From the NCBI RefSeq assembly GCF_014201705.1, contig NZ_JACHFA010000001.1, positions 186,001-250,000 of the forward strand: a stretch of DNA of 64,000 nt. The letters run 5' to 3'. Below the pieces are notes generated by a model. The model saw only the letters and a program-made list of their open reading frames with translations, was not told where the DNA came from and ran no database searches. The translations under genes and the position numbers were made by a program. This DNA comes from Borreliella spielmanii. Its GTDB lineage: Bacteria; Spirochaetota; Spirochaetia; Borreliales; Borreliaceae. Below are positions 28,340 through 37,709 of this stretch, piece by piece. Numbering within the stretch: position 1 is the stretch's first letter; the number at the start of each line of letters is the position of its first letter.

Positions 28340-30028
28340 ATGTTTAGAAAACTAAAAAACCCAAAAACCTATATTATTATTATTTCAATAACTAAATTTT
28401 CAGAGAATAACCTGTTATCAATAATATCAAACATAAAATATTTAATTGAGCACAAACGGTTAGCTTACAAAATACATTGGACATTTCCAATATACTTTTT
28501 TGAAATTCTAAGAGAACATGAAGAATTAAATAAATGGCTATTTGAAAGATTTAAGACTAATATGGATGTATATATGCCTGGAACTTACAGCGGAAGCCCT
28601 CATGAATACATGCTACATGATGAAATACATTTAGATTTGTATTGGGCGCTAAAAAATCCATTTAAAAGTGGATACAAAGATATATTTCAAAATACACCTA
28701 TTATGTTATATATATACAATATAGAAAAGTTTAGGAAAAAAGTGACTGAGCTTTATAGAAAGCTTAATTTTAATTATACAGAAGGAATAAGGCAGAGCAA
28801 AAATAATAAAACTTACTTAATATTTTATAAAAACAACTGTCAATATTTATATGAAGTCCAAAAAATAGATTCTACAAAAAGCAATGTAGAAACTCTTATT
28901 TATTTTTATGAAATCAAAGAAACTTATGACAATCAAGAATTAAAAAATTTTTTACTTTATTTGAAATCCTTAGAAAATAGCCTACACAGCATCAAAATAC
29001 AAAATCTAACAGGATCAAAACTTACTACCGAACTACTAGAAATTCCAAAATTCAACTCTCTTAAAGAGCAAGAACCAATAATAAATTTTCAAAACAAAAG
29101 ACTCAAAGATTATCAAATCAATGAAAAAAGCTTAAGGGAATTTTTAATAAACAAACACCAAGAAGAAATTGTCAGAAATTCAGAATCTATTGCTCCTAAG
29201 AATCTGGAATACAATATGGAGGGAAACTTCACATTATCTCATGATCAATACAATATCAAATTCGAAAATGGAAAATTAAATAAAATAAAATTTAAAGACA
29301 AAAAAGTTGAATTTCTAAACACATCTAGAACCTATTTTAAAATTTTATCAAAAAAAGAATTAATAAAAGAAGCATCTATTGAGAGTTCATTTTCTTTCTC
29401 AAATGAAAAAATTTTAGGAATAAAACAATACTTAGCTTTTAACTCTTCTACAAAATCAACAATTGATTTTTTTATAGATGAGACTATCTCTAGCTTTTTT
29501 GTATCTATTAAAATAAAATGGCCTTCTAAAATCGATCTAGATAAAAAAGCATTAAAAAAATGTAATCCTGATTATCTTCTTGAATACTCTGCCCTTGAAA
29601 TACCTGTTTTTGAAATTACAAAAGGCACTAATTTAAAAATAACAGCAAAATACAGCGATCTTGATACTTATGAAAAAATAATAATAACTAAAAACAATCC
29701 CAAAGGCTACATTAATGGTACAGAATTTTTAATATCTAAAGGAAATGACAAAAATAGCAATTTTTTTATAAGCTTTTTAAATGTTGAAAAACAAATCATT
29801 CATACAATTAATTATAAAATTGAAAAAATAAATTCTAAAAAATGGTTAGTTTTAAACATAGGGGGCTCTTACAATACAGTCAAGATTCAAGATGTAATAA
29901 ATTACTCTCAGACGCTAAATTTAATGATATTACCATTAAATAATAATTTCGATAACAAAATAAGACTGAATTCAAAAATAAAAAATTTAATTTTTTATAC
30001 TAATATAAAAAAATATGAAAATAAATAA
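28340..30028 (+). CDS. Large conserved protein of unknown function (BB0648 equivalent)
   Basis: 562 residues with no signal peptide. The first ~190 residues look alpha/beta and include conserved-looking Trp/His/Tyr patches (IHWTFPIYFFEIL, MPGTYSGSPHEYMLHDEIHLD, LYWAL). The last ~270 are beta-rich (IKFENGKLNKIKFKDKKVEF). This two-part plan is reminiscent of polysaccharide deacetylase or GH57/GH38-like enzymes with a C-terminal beta sandwich, but I see no catalytic motif that proves it. I chose the ATG at 28340; an in-frame TTG at 28304 would coincide with the predicted transcript start. Confidence 0.65.
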   Translation: MFRKLKNPKTYIIIISITKFSENNLLSIISNIKYLIEHKRLAYKIHWTFPIYFFEILREHEELNKWLFERFKTNMDVYMPGTYSGSPHEYMLHDEIHLDLYWALKNPFKSGYKDIFQNTPIMLYIYNIEKFRKKVTELYRKLNFNYTEGIRQSKNNKTYLIFYKNNCQYLYEVQKIDSTKSNVETLIYFYEIKETYDNQELKNFLLYLKSLENSLHSIKIQNLTGSKLTTELLEIPKFNSLKEQEPIINFQNKRLKDYQINEKSLREFLINKHQEEIVRNSESIAPKNLEYNMEGNFTLSHDQYNIKFENGKLNKIKFKDKKVEFLNTSRTYFKILSKKELIKEASIESSFSFSNEKILGIKQYLAFNSSTKSTIDFFIDETISSFFVSIKIKWPSKIDLDKKALKKCNPDYLLEYSALEIPVFEITKGTNLKITAKYSDLDTYEKIIITKNNPKGYINGTEFLISKGNDKNSNFFISFLNVEKQIIHTINYKIEKINSKKWLVLNIGGSYNTVKIQDVINYSQTLNLMILPLNNNFDNKIRLNSKIKNLIFYTNIKKYENK

Positions 30029-30097
30029 ATAATAAGTAGTAAAATATTAATAACTGGGTATAAAATTATCCTAGGTAGAACATAAAAAGTATTTAAT

Positions 30098-30107
30098 CTT
30101 TAATTTA
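30098..30107 (-). promoter_or_regulatory. Possible BosR-box-like sequence upstream of bosR
   Basis: On the minus strand TAAATTAAAG differs in one base from TAAATTAAAT, the BosR box as I recall it from the literature. Such sequences arise easily in AT-rich DNA, so this is only suggestive of autoregulation. Confidence 0.25.
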
Positions 30108-30127
30108 AATAAAAAAGGTATAATAAT

Positions 30128-30655
30128 ATGAACGATAACATAATAGACGTCCACTCTACATTAGAAAAAGTCGGCATTACAAATGATCCTGTATTATTAA
30201 AAAATTTAACATCAGAATTGGGAATGAAAGCATCTCATTCGAGAAACAGAATCATTCTCTACATAGCATCAAACCCGAAAGAATACTTTACAGCTAAAGA
30301 AGTTTATAACAAACTTGTAAAAGAAATTCCAAGCTTATCAAAAGCAACAGTGTATAACACATTAAACATTTTAAAAGAAAGAAACATTCTAAAAGATATA
30401 AAAACTACTGATCAAAAAGAAACAAAATTTTACCTAAGCTTGGCTTCCACAATAGCTCACTTTAAATGCAATAAATGCAATCAAGTCCATCCTATTCAAC
30501 TTGACGATATTAAAGATATTCTGAAAGACAAACTTGGAGAAAACTGGGAAACAAAATCTATCGAAATAATTTACTCAGGACATTGCAATAATTGCTATAA
30601 AAAAGAAGCTCATAACAACAACGATATCCTAAATAGCAAGGGAATCACCGTATGA
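30128..30655 (+). CDS. bosR: Fur/PerR-family regulator BosR (BB0647 equivalent)
   Basis: DNA-binding regulator of 175 residues governing oxidative stress genes and, through rpoS, virulence lipoproteins. The winged helix includes SKATVYNTLNIL (71-82). Two CxxC pairs, C114/C117 (HFKCNKC) and C153/C156 (HCNNC), would hold structural zinc. R39, reported as important for DNA binding, is present. The ATG has AAAGG six bases upstream. The following lipase gene overlaps by 4 bases (ATGA), so the two are co-expressed. Confidence 0.95.
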   Translation: MNDNIIDVHSTLEKVGITNDPVLLKNLTSELGMKASHSRNRIILYIASNPKEYFTAKEVYNKLVKEIPSLSKATVYNTLNILKERNILKDIKTTDQKETKFYLSLASTIAHFKCNKCNQVHPIQLDDIKDILKDKLGENWETKSIEIIYSGHCNNCYKKEAHNNNDILNSKGITV

Positions 30656-31632
30656 ATATAAAAAATATCATTTTTATAATTATATTCTTATTACTCTTAA
30701 TACTAGTTAGCCCAAGGATAAAATTTAAAAATGAATTTTCGAAAAAAGCAATTCCCAAAAACATTAAAGAAATTGATAATTACCTATTAAAAGAAGAATT
30801 ACAATTTAGTTTAGAAAAAAATACAAAAAAAGAAATAATTTGGTACAAAGATACCAAAAAAACAAAATATTCTGTAGTCTATATCCATGGATTTGGAGCA
30901 TCAAAAAATGAAATTTATCCGGTTCCAAATAATATTGCAAAAGCTCTTAATGCCAATCTTTTTTTTACAAGATTAAAAGGACACGGAATTAACAATAAAA
31001 ATGCATTCCAGGGAATAACTACTCAAGATTGGTTGAAAGACATCGATGAGGCTATTGAAATTGGCAAACTGATAGGTGATAAATTAATATTAATTGGCAC
31101 CTCTAATGGAGGTGCTGCCAGCATATGGGCCTTAGCAAACTATCCAGATGAAATAAACTCATCGGTATTAATTTCTCCTAACATATTCCCTTATGACAAG
31201 AGAACAAACATCGTTTATTATCCTTGGGGACGACAAATTGCATATCTTATAACAGGTGGTTACAATAAATTCGAAACAAAAGAAGATAAACGAAAAGAAC
31301 ACTTAACTGTAAAAAGCCACTCTTCAAGAATACAACATGTAGACGCAATTATTGCAATGATGGGCCTTGTAAAATTATTAAATTCGTACAATTTCAATGA
31401 AATCAAAACACCTTTGATAATAACCCACACACCTAATGATCATACAGTAGACCCAATAAAAATAAATGGATTCATAAAAAATTATGGAGGTAAAAAAAAA
31501 GATATTCCTATTATACTTCTTGAAAATTCACACGCACACGTACCTATTGGGAACCAAAGCTACAAAAGCGCCCAAAACACATCATACTTCACAAAATATG
31601 CAGTTGATTTTATAATCAAAGCAAATAAGTAA
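30652..31632 (+). CDS. Alpha/beta hydrolase, lipase-like (BB0646 equivalent)
   Basis: 326 residues with an N-terminal hydrophobic anchor (IIFIIIFLLLLILVS), so it is membrane-tethered or exported. The hydrolase fold has the oxyanion region VYIHGFGASKNE, nucleophile S151 in GTSNGG, an acid in THTPNDHTVDP and a catalytic His in ENSHAHVP. I recall experimental lipase activity for the B31 homologue. It is translationally coupled to bosR and ends in a 32-bp palindrome. Confidence 0.88.
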   Translation: MNIKNIIFIIIFLLLLILVSPRIKFKNEFSKKAIPKNIKEIDNYLLKEELQFSLEKNTKKEIIWYKDTKKTKYSVVYIHGFGASKNEIYPVPNNIAKALNANLFFTRLKGHGINNKNAFQGITTQDWLKDIDEAIEIGKLIGDKLILIGTSNGGAASIWALANYPDEINSSVLISPNIFPYDKRTNIVYYPWGRQIAYLITGGYNKFETKEDKRKEHLTVKSHSSRIQHVDAIIAMMGLVKLLNSYNFNEIKTPLIITHTPNDHTVDPIKINGFIKNYGGKKKDIPIILLENSHAHVPIGNQSYKSAQNTSYFTKYAVDFIIKANK

Positions 31633-31655
31633 TAGCCTTAAGGCTATTACTTATT
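31624..31655. terminator. Perfect 32-bp palindrome between the lipase gene and ptsG
   Basis: Sixteen-base arms meet at CCTT/AAGG without an unpaired loop base (centre 31639/31640). The lipase stop codon lies inside the left arm. It separates two convergent genes and probably acts as a shared terminator. Confidence 0.75.
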
Positions 31656-31662
31656 AAAAAAA

Positions 31663-33207
31663 TCAATCATCCAATAACTCTTCTATTTCATTTTTAAGAA
31701 CACTAACGCCCGGTCCATAAACCACTTGAACCCCGTTGCCTTTAATAATTATTCCTTTAGAACCGGTTTTTTTTAGAATTTTTTCAGAAACTTTAAGAGC
31801 ATCTTTTACTGTAATTCTTAGTCTAGTTGCACAACAATCAAGCTCAACAATATTTGAAGCACCGCCAAGCCCAATAATAACCTTAGCAGCATGATTTTCT
31901 TCAAATTCACTACTCTTAGAATTTGAAGAATCTCCAGAATTTAAATCTTGCGTTCTACCAGGAGTTTTAAAATCAAACCTATTTATTAAAAACACAAAAG
32001 TAAAGTAATAAAGGAAAAACCAAACAATACCTACAACTGGCACCAAAATCCAATTAGTTCTTGAATTTCCTTGCAAAATACCAAACAGAATAAAATCAAT
32101 AAACCCTCCAGAAAACGTTTGACCTATTGTAATTTGAAAAATATGCGACAACATAAAAGCAAATCCATCAAATGTGGCATGAACAACATAAAGAATAGGA
32201 GCTACAAAAAGAAAAGAAAATTCAAGGGGCTCTGTTATACCTGTTAAAAATGATGTTAGGGCTGAAGACATTAAAAGACCAAAAACTTTTGTTCTCTCGT
32301 CACGTTTTGCAGTGTAATAAAGCGCAAGTGCGGCTCCAGGCAAACCAAACATCATAGTAATAAATCGCCCACTCATAAAACGACTAGTTCCAACAAAGAA
32401 TCTATTTGTACCTTGAGAAGCAAGTTCTGCAAAAAAGATATTCTGCGTTCCTTCAATCAATTTTCCATCAATAATAACAGATCCTCCAAGGCCTGTTGTC
32501 CAAAATGGCAAATAAAATATATGATGAAGACCAAAAGGTCCAAGCATCCTTAAAAAAATTCCATAAATAAGCGTTCCAATATAACCGGTTGAATCTACTA
32601 GGCCTCCTACTTTATTAATTCCATTTTGTACAAATGGCCAAAAAATAAACATAATTACAGCAAGAAAAATACTAGAAAAAGAAACAATAATCGGCACAAA
32701 TCTAGATCCCGAAAAAAATCCAAGAACCTTGGGTAAATCTACCTTGTTAAACCTAGAATGAAGATAATAGGTCAAAATACCAACTACAACCCCGCCAAAA
32801 ACTCCGGTTTCTAACGTTCTAATTCCAAGAATCAAACCCACAGCACCGCTAGAGAAAGACTCTGCCTTGCCTGACATATCAATTAAAACCCCAATAGTAG
32901 CATTCATTACAAGATAGCCAATAAATGCCGCAATTCCAGCTGTACCTCTATCTGACTTGGCAAGTCCAACAGCAACCCCAATAGAAAATATTGGCGCTAA
33001 ATTTGAAAAAATAATAGAACCTGATGCACTCATTATCTTGAAAACTGATTGTAAGAAAAATATATCCAAAAAAGAATATGTCTTAATAGTTTCTGGATTA
33101 GAAAGAGAACCTCCAATTCCTAAAAGCAACCCTGCTGCTGGCAAAATAGCAATGGGAAGCATGAAAGAACGACCAAATTTTTGAGCTTGTTCAAAACCTT
33201 TTACCAT
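31663..33207 (-). CDS. ptsG: PTS glucose-type permease, EIIC-EIIB (BB0645 equivalent)
   Basis: Imports and phosphorylates glucose (or a related hexose). Residues ~1-400 form the EIIC membrane channel (LPIAILPAAGLLLGIG near the start, TGITEPLEFSFLF as the sugar-site signature). After a Ser/Asn-rich linker (~410-430) comes EIIB with the phosphorylated C459 in LDCCATRLRIT. There is no fused EIIA, so a separate EIIA-Glc protein must donate phosphate. The ATG follows AGGAGG. It lies 42 bases downstream of nanE, which ties the pair to amino-sugar or hexose use. Confidence 0.93.
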   Translation of the reverse strand: MVKGFEQAQKFGRSFMLPIAILPAAGLLLGIGGSLSNPETIKTYSFLDIFFLQSVFKIMSASGSIIFSNLAPIFSIGVAVGLAKSDRGTAGIAAFIGYLVMNATIGVLIDMSGKAESFSSGAVGLILGIRTLETGVFGGVVVGILTYYLHSRFNKVDLPKVLGFFSGSRFVPIIVSFSSIFLAVIMFIFWPFVQNGINKVGGLVDSTGYIGTLIYGIFLRMLGPFGLHHIFYLPFWTTGLGGSVIIDGKLIEGTQNIFFAELASQGTNRFFVGTSRFMSGRFITMMFGLPGAALALYYTAKRDERTKVFGLLMSSALTSFLTGITEPLEFSFLFVAPILYVVHATFDGFAFMLSHIFQITIGQTFSGGFIDFILFGILQGNSRTNWILVPVVGIVWFFLYYFTFVFLINRFDFKTPGRTQDLNSGDSSNSKSSEFEENHAAKVIIGLGGASNIVELDCCATRLRITVKDALKVSEKILKKTGSKGIIIKGNGVQVVYGPGVSVLKNEIEELLDD

Positions 33208-33249
33208 AAAAACCTCCTAAAATAAAAAATAAATTAACTCATATAATAT

Positions 33250-33948
33250 TTAAAATTGTCTTTTAACCTGATTTATTTTCTCTACAAATTTTTTAGTAAT
33301 CTCAACGGGCCTTGTAATAGCTCCCCCCACAACTACTAAATCAACCCCCATTTCAAAACATTTTTGAACCTTTAAAGGGGTGTCTATTTTTCCTTCCACT
33401 ATTAAAGTGGATTTCAAATTAGAATTAATCAAGGTTTTTAAAAAATGAAAATCATTGTCTGCAATATCTAAACCATTAGTACTTTGTGTATAGCCATACA
33501 AAGTTGTTCCAATAAAATCAAACCCCAATTTATCAGCATTAACAGCTTCCTCTAAAGAAGAAATATCTGCCATTAAGCACTGCTTTGGATATTTTTTTTT
33601 AATATTTTCAAAAAAATCATAAAGCAATATACCATCGGGTCTATTCCTAAAAGTGGCATCAAGGGCAATTATATCTACTCCTTCATTACAAAGCTCGTCA
33701 ATCTCTTTCATGGTGGGAGTAATAAACACATCGCAGTTATTATAACTTTTTTTAATAATACCTATTATTGGCAAATCAACTTCCAACTTAATCTGGCTAA
33801 TATCATTAACCCCATTAGCTCTTATTCCAACAGCTCCACCTATTTTAGCTGCTAAAGCCATCTTAGACATGATAAAACTACTATGTAAAGGTTCATTCTC
33901 AAGAGCTTGACAAGATACTATTAACCCTCTTTTGATTCTTGCAATAAT
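33250..33948 (-). CDS. nanE: Putative N-acetylmannosamine-6-phosphate 2-epimerase, apparent ATT start (BB0644 equivalent)
   Basis: TIM-barrel epimerase converting ManNAc-6-P to GlcNAc-6-P. The N-terminal [43 protein letters not shown] and VVGGAITRP are family signatures. Homology begins only at this point. The frame stays open upstream, but those 51 codons are hydrophobic low complexity and have no ATG, GTG or TTG in the 33 codons before a perfect AGGAGG at about 33956-33961. The best-spaced initiators after it are three ATT codons (33943-33951). The middle one, seven bases from GGAGG, gives 232 residues. Confidence 0.85.
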   Translation of the reverse strand: MIARIKRGLIVSCQALENEPLHSSFIMSKMALAAKIGGAVGIRANGVNDISQIKLEVDLPIIGIIKKSYNNCDVFITPTMKEIDELCNEGVDIIALDATFRNRPDGILLYDFFENIKKKYPKQCLMADISSLEEAVNADKLGFDFIGTTLYGYTQSTNGLDIADNDFHFLKTLINSNLKSTLIVEGKIDTPLKVQKCFEMGVDLVVVGGAITRPVEITKKFVEKINQVKRQF

Positions 33949-34113
33949 AATTAAACCTCCTATAAAATTTATTTTTAAAAAAAAATATAAAAACTCAAAT
34001 ACAAAGTATTTTTTTACTTTAAAAAAAACAATTCTTTTAAAGTAAACTAACATAATTAATATAAATTTAAAAGATAAAAACAAAAATAATTTATTATTCA
34101 ATAAACATTAAGA

Positions 34114-34119
34114 TATAAT
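34114..34119 (+). promoter_or_regulatory. -10 box of rbgA placed for a leaderless transcript
   Basis: TATAAT ends six bases before the A of the rbgA ATG, so transcription should start at or next to the start codon. There is no ribosome site in between. Confidence 0.5.
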
Positions 34120-34125
34120 TTAGGC

Positions 34126-34965
34126 ATGATAAATAAAATTAACTGGTTTCCTGGCCACATGAAAAGAGCCTTAGATTTGATAAAAAACAATTTACAAAAA
34201 ACCAATATTGTGCTAGAAATACTTGACGCTAGAGCTCCATTTAGTAGCAAAAATCCCTTAGCTGAAAAAATTATTAAAAATCAAACCAAAATAATTCTTT
34301 TACATAAATCTGATATTGCTCAAATAAATGAAATTATAAAATGGAAAAAATATTTTGAAAATCTCGGCAATACTGTAATAATAAGCAATATTTATAAAAA
34401 AGGAATGCGCAAACAAATAATAGACAATATTAAAAAATTAGCCATTGTTAAAAAGATAAAAAACTATAAAGAAAAAATAAAGGTTTTAATTATTGGAGTC
34501 CCAAATGTTGGAAAATCTTCAATAATAAATCTATTATCCGGTAAAAAGAGCGCAAAAGTTGCAAATAAACCTGGATATACTAAAAATATACAAATAGTAA
34601 AAATAAGTGAAGAAATCAATCTTTTTGATATGCCAGGAATTTTATGGCATAATATAGTAGACCAATCAATTGCTAAAAAACTTGCAATATTAGATATGAT
34701 CAAAAATGAAATAGTAGACAATATAGATCTTGCATTATATTTACTTGAAATAATGGATCAAAATAATAAAAATATTTTACTAAAAAAATATGAGATATAT
34801 CACAAAAATTCACTTGATATTCTACAAAACTTTGCAAAAGCAAGAAAATTGATCCATAAAAAAAATGAGCTTAACCTCGGGGAAGCATCAAAAATATTAA
34901 TTAAAGAATTCAGAGAAGGTAAATTTGGGAAAATAATTCTCGACAAAAATTATAATGCCTTTTAA
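34126..34965 (+). CDS. rbgA: Circularly permuted GTPase RbgA/YlqF, 50S assembly (BB0643 equivalent)
   Basis: 279-residue GTPase for late large-subunit ribosome assembly. The G motifs are permuted: G4 (HKSD, ~60-63, a variant of NKxD) precedes G1 (GVPNVGKSS, 124-132) and G3 (DMPG). The N-terminus INWFPGHMKRA is typical of the family. A short C-terminal helical domain follows. A stem AATGCC/GGCATT (34954-34975) with an imperfect middle overlaps the stop codon but lacks a T-run. Confidence 0.93.
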   Translation: MINKINWFPGHMKRALDLIKNNLQKTNIVLEILDARAPFSSKNPLAEKIIKNQTKIILLHKSDIAQINEIIKWKKYFENLGNTVIISNIYKKGMRKQIIDNIKKLAIVKKIKNYKEKIKVLIIGVPNVGKSSIINLLSGKKSAKVANKPGYTKNIQIVKISEEINLFDMPGILWHNIVDQSIAKKLAILDMIKNEIVDNIDLALYLLEIMDQNNKNILLKKYEIYHKNSLDILQNFAKARKLIHKKNELNLGEASKILIKEFREGKFGKIILDKNYNAF

Positions 34966-34980
34966 AAAGGGCATTTACAT

Positions 34981-35004
34981 ACTTAATAATATTAAGTATA
35001 ATCT
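34981..35004 (+). promoter_or_regulatory. potABCD promoter region with 21-bp palindrome
   Basis: A perfect palindrome with arms ATACTTAATA / TATTAAGTAT around a central A (34981-35001) overlaps a TATAAT at 34999-35004. The placement suits an operator that blocks transcription of the polyamine operon, or a weak terminator of rbgA. Confidence 0.4.
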
Positions 35005-35043
35005 TGATTTGTATTAATACAGCCATAAGGAGGTTGGAATTAG

Positions 35044-36087
35044 TTGGATAATTTTATCCTAGAGATTAAAAACTTAAGTCATTATTATGATAACAATGGA
35101 AGCAAAACTTTAGATAGCATAAATTTAAAAATTAAAAAAAATGAGTTTATTACATTATTAGGCCCGTCTGGATGTGGAAAAACAACATTAATAAAAATAT
35201 TGGGTGGTTTTTTAAGTCAAAAAACTGGAGAAATTTATTTCCTTTCCAAAGAAATATCCAAAACTAGTCCAAATAAACGAGAAATCAATACTGTATTTCA
35301 AAATTATGCACTTTTCCCACATATGAATGTTTTCGACAATATTTCATTTGGACTTAGAATGAAAAAAACACCAAAAGATACAATAAAAGAAAAAGTAAAA
35401 ACATCTCTTTCATTAATAGGAATGCCAAAATATGCATACAGAAATATTAACGAACTATCAGGGGGGCAAAAACAAAGGGTTGCAATAGCAAGAGCAATAG
35501 TAATGGAACCTAAGCTTTTATTACTAGACGAACCACTTTCTGCTCTTGATTTAAAAATGCGACAAGAAATGCAAAAAGAATTAAAAAAAATACAACGCCA
35601 ACTTGGAATTACATTCATATATGTTACTCATGATCAAGAAGAAGCATTGACAATGAGTGATAGAATTGTTGTAATGAATGAAGGAACAATTCTACAAGTA
35701 GGAACACCTGAGGAAATTTACAATGAACCTAAAACAAAATTCGTAGCCGATTTTATTGGAGAAAGTAATATTTTTGATGGAACATACAAAAAAGAGTTGG
35801 TTGTCAGTTTACTAGGCCATGAATTTGAATGCCTTGACAAAGGATTTGAGGCTGAAGAAACAGTTGACCTTGTAATACGCCCCGAAGATATAAAGCTGCT
35901 TCCAAAAGGAAAAGGACATTTAAGCGGAACTGTAACATCTGCAATTTTTCAAGGAGTTCATTACGAAATGACCCTAGAAATTCAAAAAACAAATTGGATA
36001 GTTCAAAGCACAAGACTTACAAAAGTTGGAGAAGAAGTTGACATATTTTTAGAACCTGATGATATTCATGTTATGCGTAAGGAATAA
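35044..36087 (+). CDS. potA: Spermidine/putrescine ABC transporter ATPase (BB0642 equivalent)
   Basis: Energises polyamine uptake through PotB/PotC. It has Walker [11 protein letters not shown]-loop [10 protein letters not shown], signature [10 protein letters not shown], Walker [13 protein letters not shown] and an H-loop THDQEEA; the C-terminal TOBE domain (~240-347) is regulatory. The start is TTG with AAGGAGG ten bases upstream; an in-frame TTG nine bases earlier is followed by a stop. The potB start overlaps the potA stop by one base. Confidence 0.95.
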   Translation: MDNFILEIKNLSHYYDNNGSKTLDSINLKIKKNEFITLLGPSGCGKTTLIKILGGFLSQKTGEIYFLSKEISKTSPNKREINTVFQNYALFPHMNVFDNISFGLRMKKTPKDTIKEKVKTSLSLIGMPKYAYRNINELSGGQKQRVAIARAIVMEPKLLLLDEPLSALDLKMRQEMQKELKKIQRQLGITFIYVTHDQEEALTMSDRIVVMNEGTILQVGTPEEIYNEPKTKFVADFIGESNIFDGTYKKELVVSLLGHEFECLDKGFEAEETVDLVIRPEDIKLLPKGKGHLSGTVTSAIFQGVHYEMTLEIQKTNWIVQSTRLTKVGEEVDIFLEPDDIHVMRKE

Positions 36088-36896
36088 TGGTTGTGAAAAA
36101 ATTAATATTAACCATATACTCTATATTCTTATTAACGTTTAGTATTATTCCTTTACTAATAATAATATTGCTGGGATTTTTAAATGAAAACCATGAATTT
36201 ACAATCTACAATTTTATTGGGCTTTTAAAACCAAGCTATCTTAGTATTTTTTCAAGAAGTCTAAAATTAGCAACAATAGCAACTATTTTCTGCATTTTAA
36301 TAGGCTATCCTGCCGCCTGGCTAATTTCATTATCAAAAAAAAGCGCTCAAAACAAATTAATAATAATGATAATACTTCCCATGTGGATAAATACATTACT
36401 TAGAACTTATGCCTGGATGAGAATACTTGGAAAAAATGGATTTATCAACAACTTATTTGAAAAAATCGGAATTGGAAATTTAGATCTTCTTTACAATGAA
36501 CAAGCTGTTACAATAGGTATGGTATACAATTTTTTGCCTTTCATGATATTGCCAATATATACAGGATTTTTAAAAATAAAGTCAGAATACATTGAGGCAG
36601 CACAAGATCTTGGAGCAAGAATGTGGCAAATACTAATTTATATAAAAATACCCTTAACACTCTCTTACCTGGCAACAGGAATAATTATGGTATTTATTCC
36701 TTCAATCACAGTATTTGTCATTTCGGATTTACTAGGAGGCTCTAAACAAATTTTAATAGGAAATCTAATAAGCAAACAATTTCTTTTCATAGAAGATTGG
36801 AATACTGGAGCTGCAATTTCATTTATTTTAATGTTAGTAATATTAATTTTTAATTTAATAATAATAAAATTAATGCAAAAAAATAGTGGAGAATAA
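36087..36896 (+). CDS. potB: Spermidine/putrescine ABC transporter permease (BB0641 equivalent)
   Basis: 269-residue inner-membrane permease with about six spans and the coupling EAA loop EAAQDLGARMWQILIYIKIPL, which contacts PotA. The ATG (36087) overlaps the potA stop, but AAGGA is only about three bases away; a GTG two codons later (36093) is better spaced and may be the true start. Confidence 0.93.
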   Translation: MVVKKLILTIYSIFLLTFSIIPLLIIILLGFLNENHEFTIYNFIGLLKPSYLSIFSRSLKLATIATIFCILIGYPAAWLISLSKKSAQNKLIIMIILPMWINTLLRTYAWMRILGKNGFINNLFEKIGIGNLDLLYNEQAVTIGMVYNFLPFMILPIYTGFLKIKSEYIEAAQDLGARMWQILIYIKIPLTLSYLATGIIMVFIPSITVFVISDLLGGSKQILIGNLISKQFLFIEDWNTGAAISFILMLVILIFNLIIIKLMQKNSGE

Positions 36897-36899
36897 AAT

Positions 36900-37691
36900 A
36901 TGTTTAGGGCCTTTAAAAACACTTTCTTATTCATAATACTCAGCTTTATTTACCTTCCAATAATAATCTTAATAATTTATTCGTTTAACTCTGGTGATAG
37001 TGGATTTATATGGCAAGGATTTAGTCTGAAATGGTATAAAGAAATTTTTGCTTCAAGTCAAATCAAATCAGCAATATTTAATACCATTTTAATAGCTACA
37101 ATTTCGTCTTTGACTTCTGTTATTATTGGCATTATTGGTGCTTACGCAATCTACAAAGCAGAAAATAAAAAATTAAAAACAATACTATTATCAGTAAATA
37201 AAATAACAATAATTAATCCAGACATCGTAACAGGAATAAGCTTAATGACATTTTATTCTACAATAAAAATGCAATTGGGATTTTCTACAATGCTAATGTC
37301 ACATATAATTTTTTCAACACCGTACGTAGTAATAATAATTTTGCCCAAATTATATTCTCTTCCCAACAATATTATTGATGCTGCCAAAGATCTTGGGGCC
37401 TCAGAAATTCAAATATTCTTCAATATAATTTATCCAGAAATCGTTGGAAATATAGCAACCGGGGCTCTTATTGCCTTAACATTATCAATAGATGATTTTT
37501 TGATATCATTTTTCACTACTGGACAAGGATTTAATAATTTATCTATTCTAATAAACTCACTAACAAAAAGGGGTATTAAACCCGTAATAAACGCTATTTC
37601 TGCAATATTGTTTTTTACAATATTGAGCCTTTTGTTTATTATTAACAAATTTATAGGAATTAAAAAATTAACAACAGATGCTGAGCTTTAA
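36900..37691 (+). CDS. potC: Spermidine/putrescine ABC transporter permease (BB0640 equivalent)
   Basis: 263-residue second permease of the transporter, with about six spans and the EAA-type loop DAAKDLGASEIQIFFNIIYPE. The ATG has GGAG eight bases upstream and lies three bases after potB. It forms the heterodimeric channel with PotB. Confidence 0.93.
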   Translation: MFRAFKNTFLFIILSFIYLPIIILIIYSFNSGDSGFIWQGFSLKWYKEIFASSQIKSAIFNTILIATISSLTSVIIGIIGAYAIYKAENKKLKTILLSVNKITIINPDIVTGISLMTFYSTIKMQLGFSTMLMSHIIFSTPYVVIIILPKLYSLPNNIIDAAKDLGASEIQIFFNIIYPEIVGNIATGALIALTLSIDDFLISFFTTGQGFNNLSILINSLTKRGIKPVINAISAILFFTILSLLFIINKFIGIKKLTTDAEL

Positions 37692-37709
37692 AATAAAAAA
37701 GGAGTACTT

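Noticed and set aside
33949-34101. N-terminal extension of nanE as a membrane segment
   Set aside because: The stretch is translated AT-rich intergenic DNA: Phe/Lys/Ile/Tyr only, no family match, and a perfect ribosome site lies at its end.
34954-34975. rbgA terminator hairpin AATGCC/GGCATT
   Set aside because: The stem has a bulge and is not followed by a T-run, so it is recorded only as a weak feature of the rbgA end.
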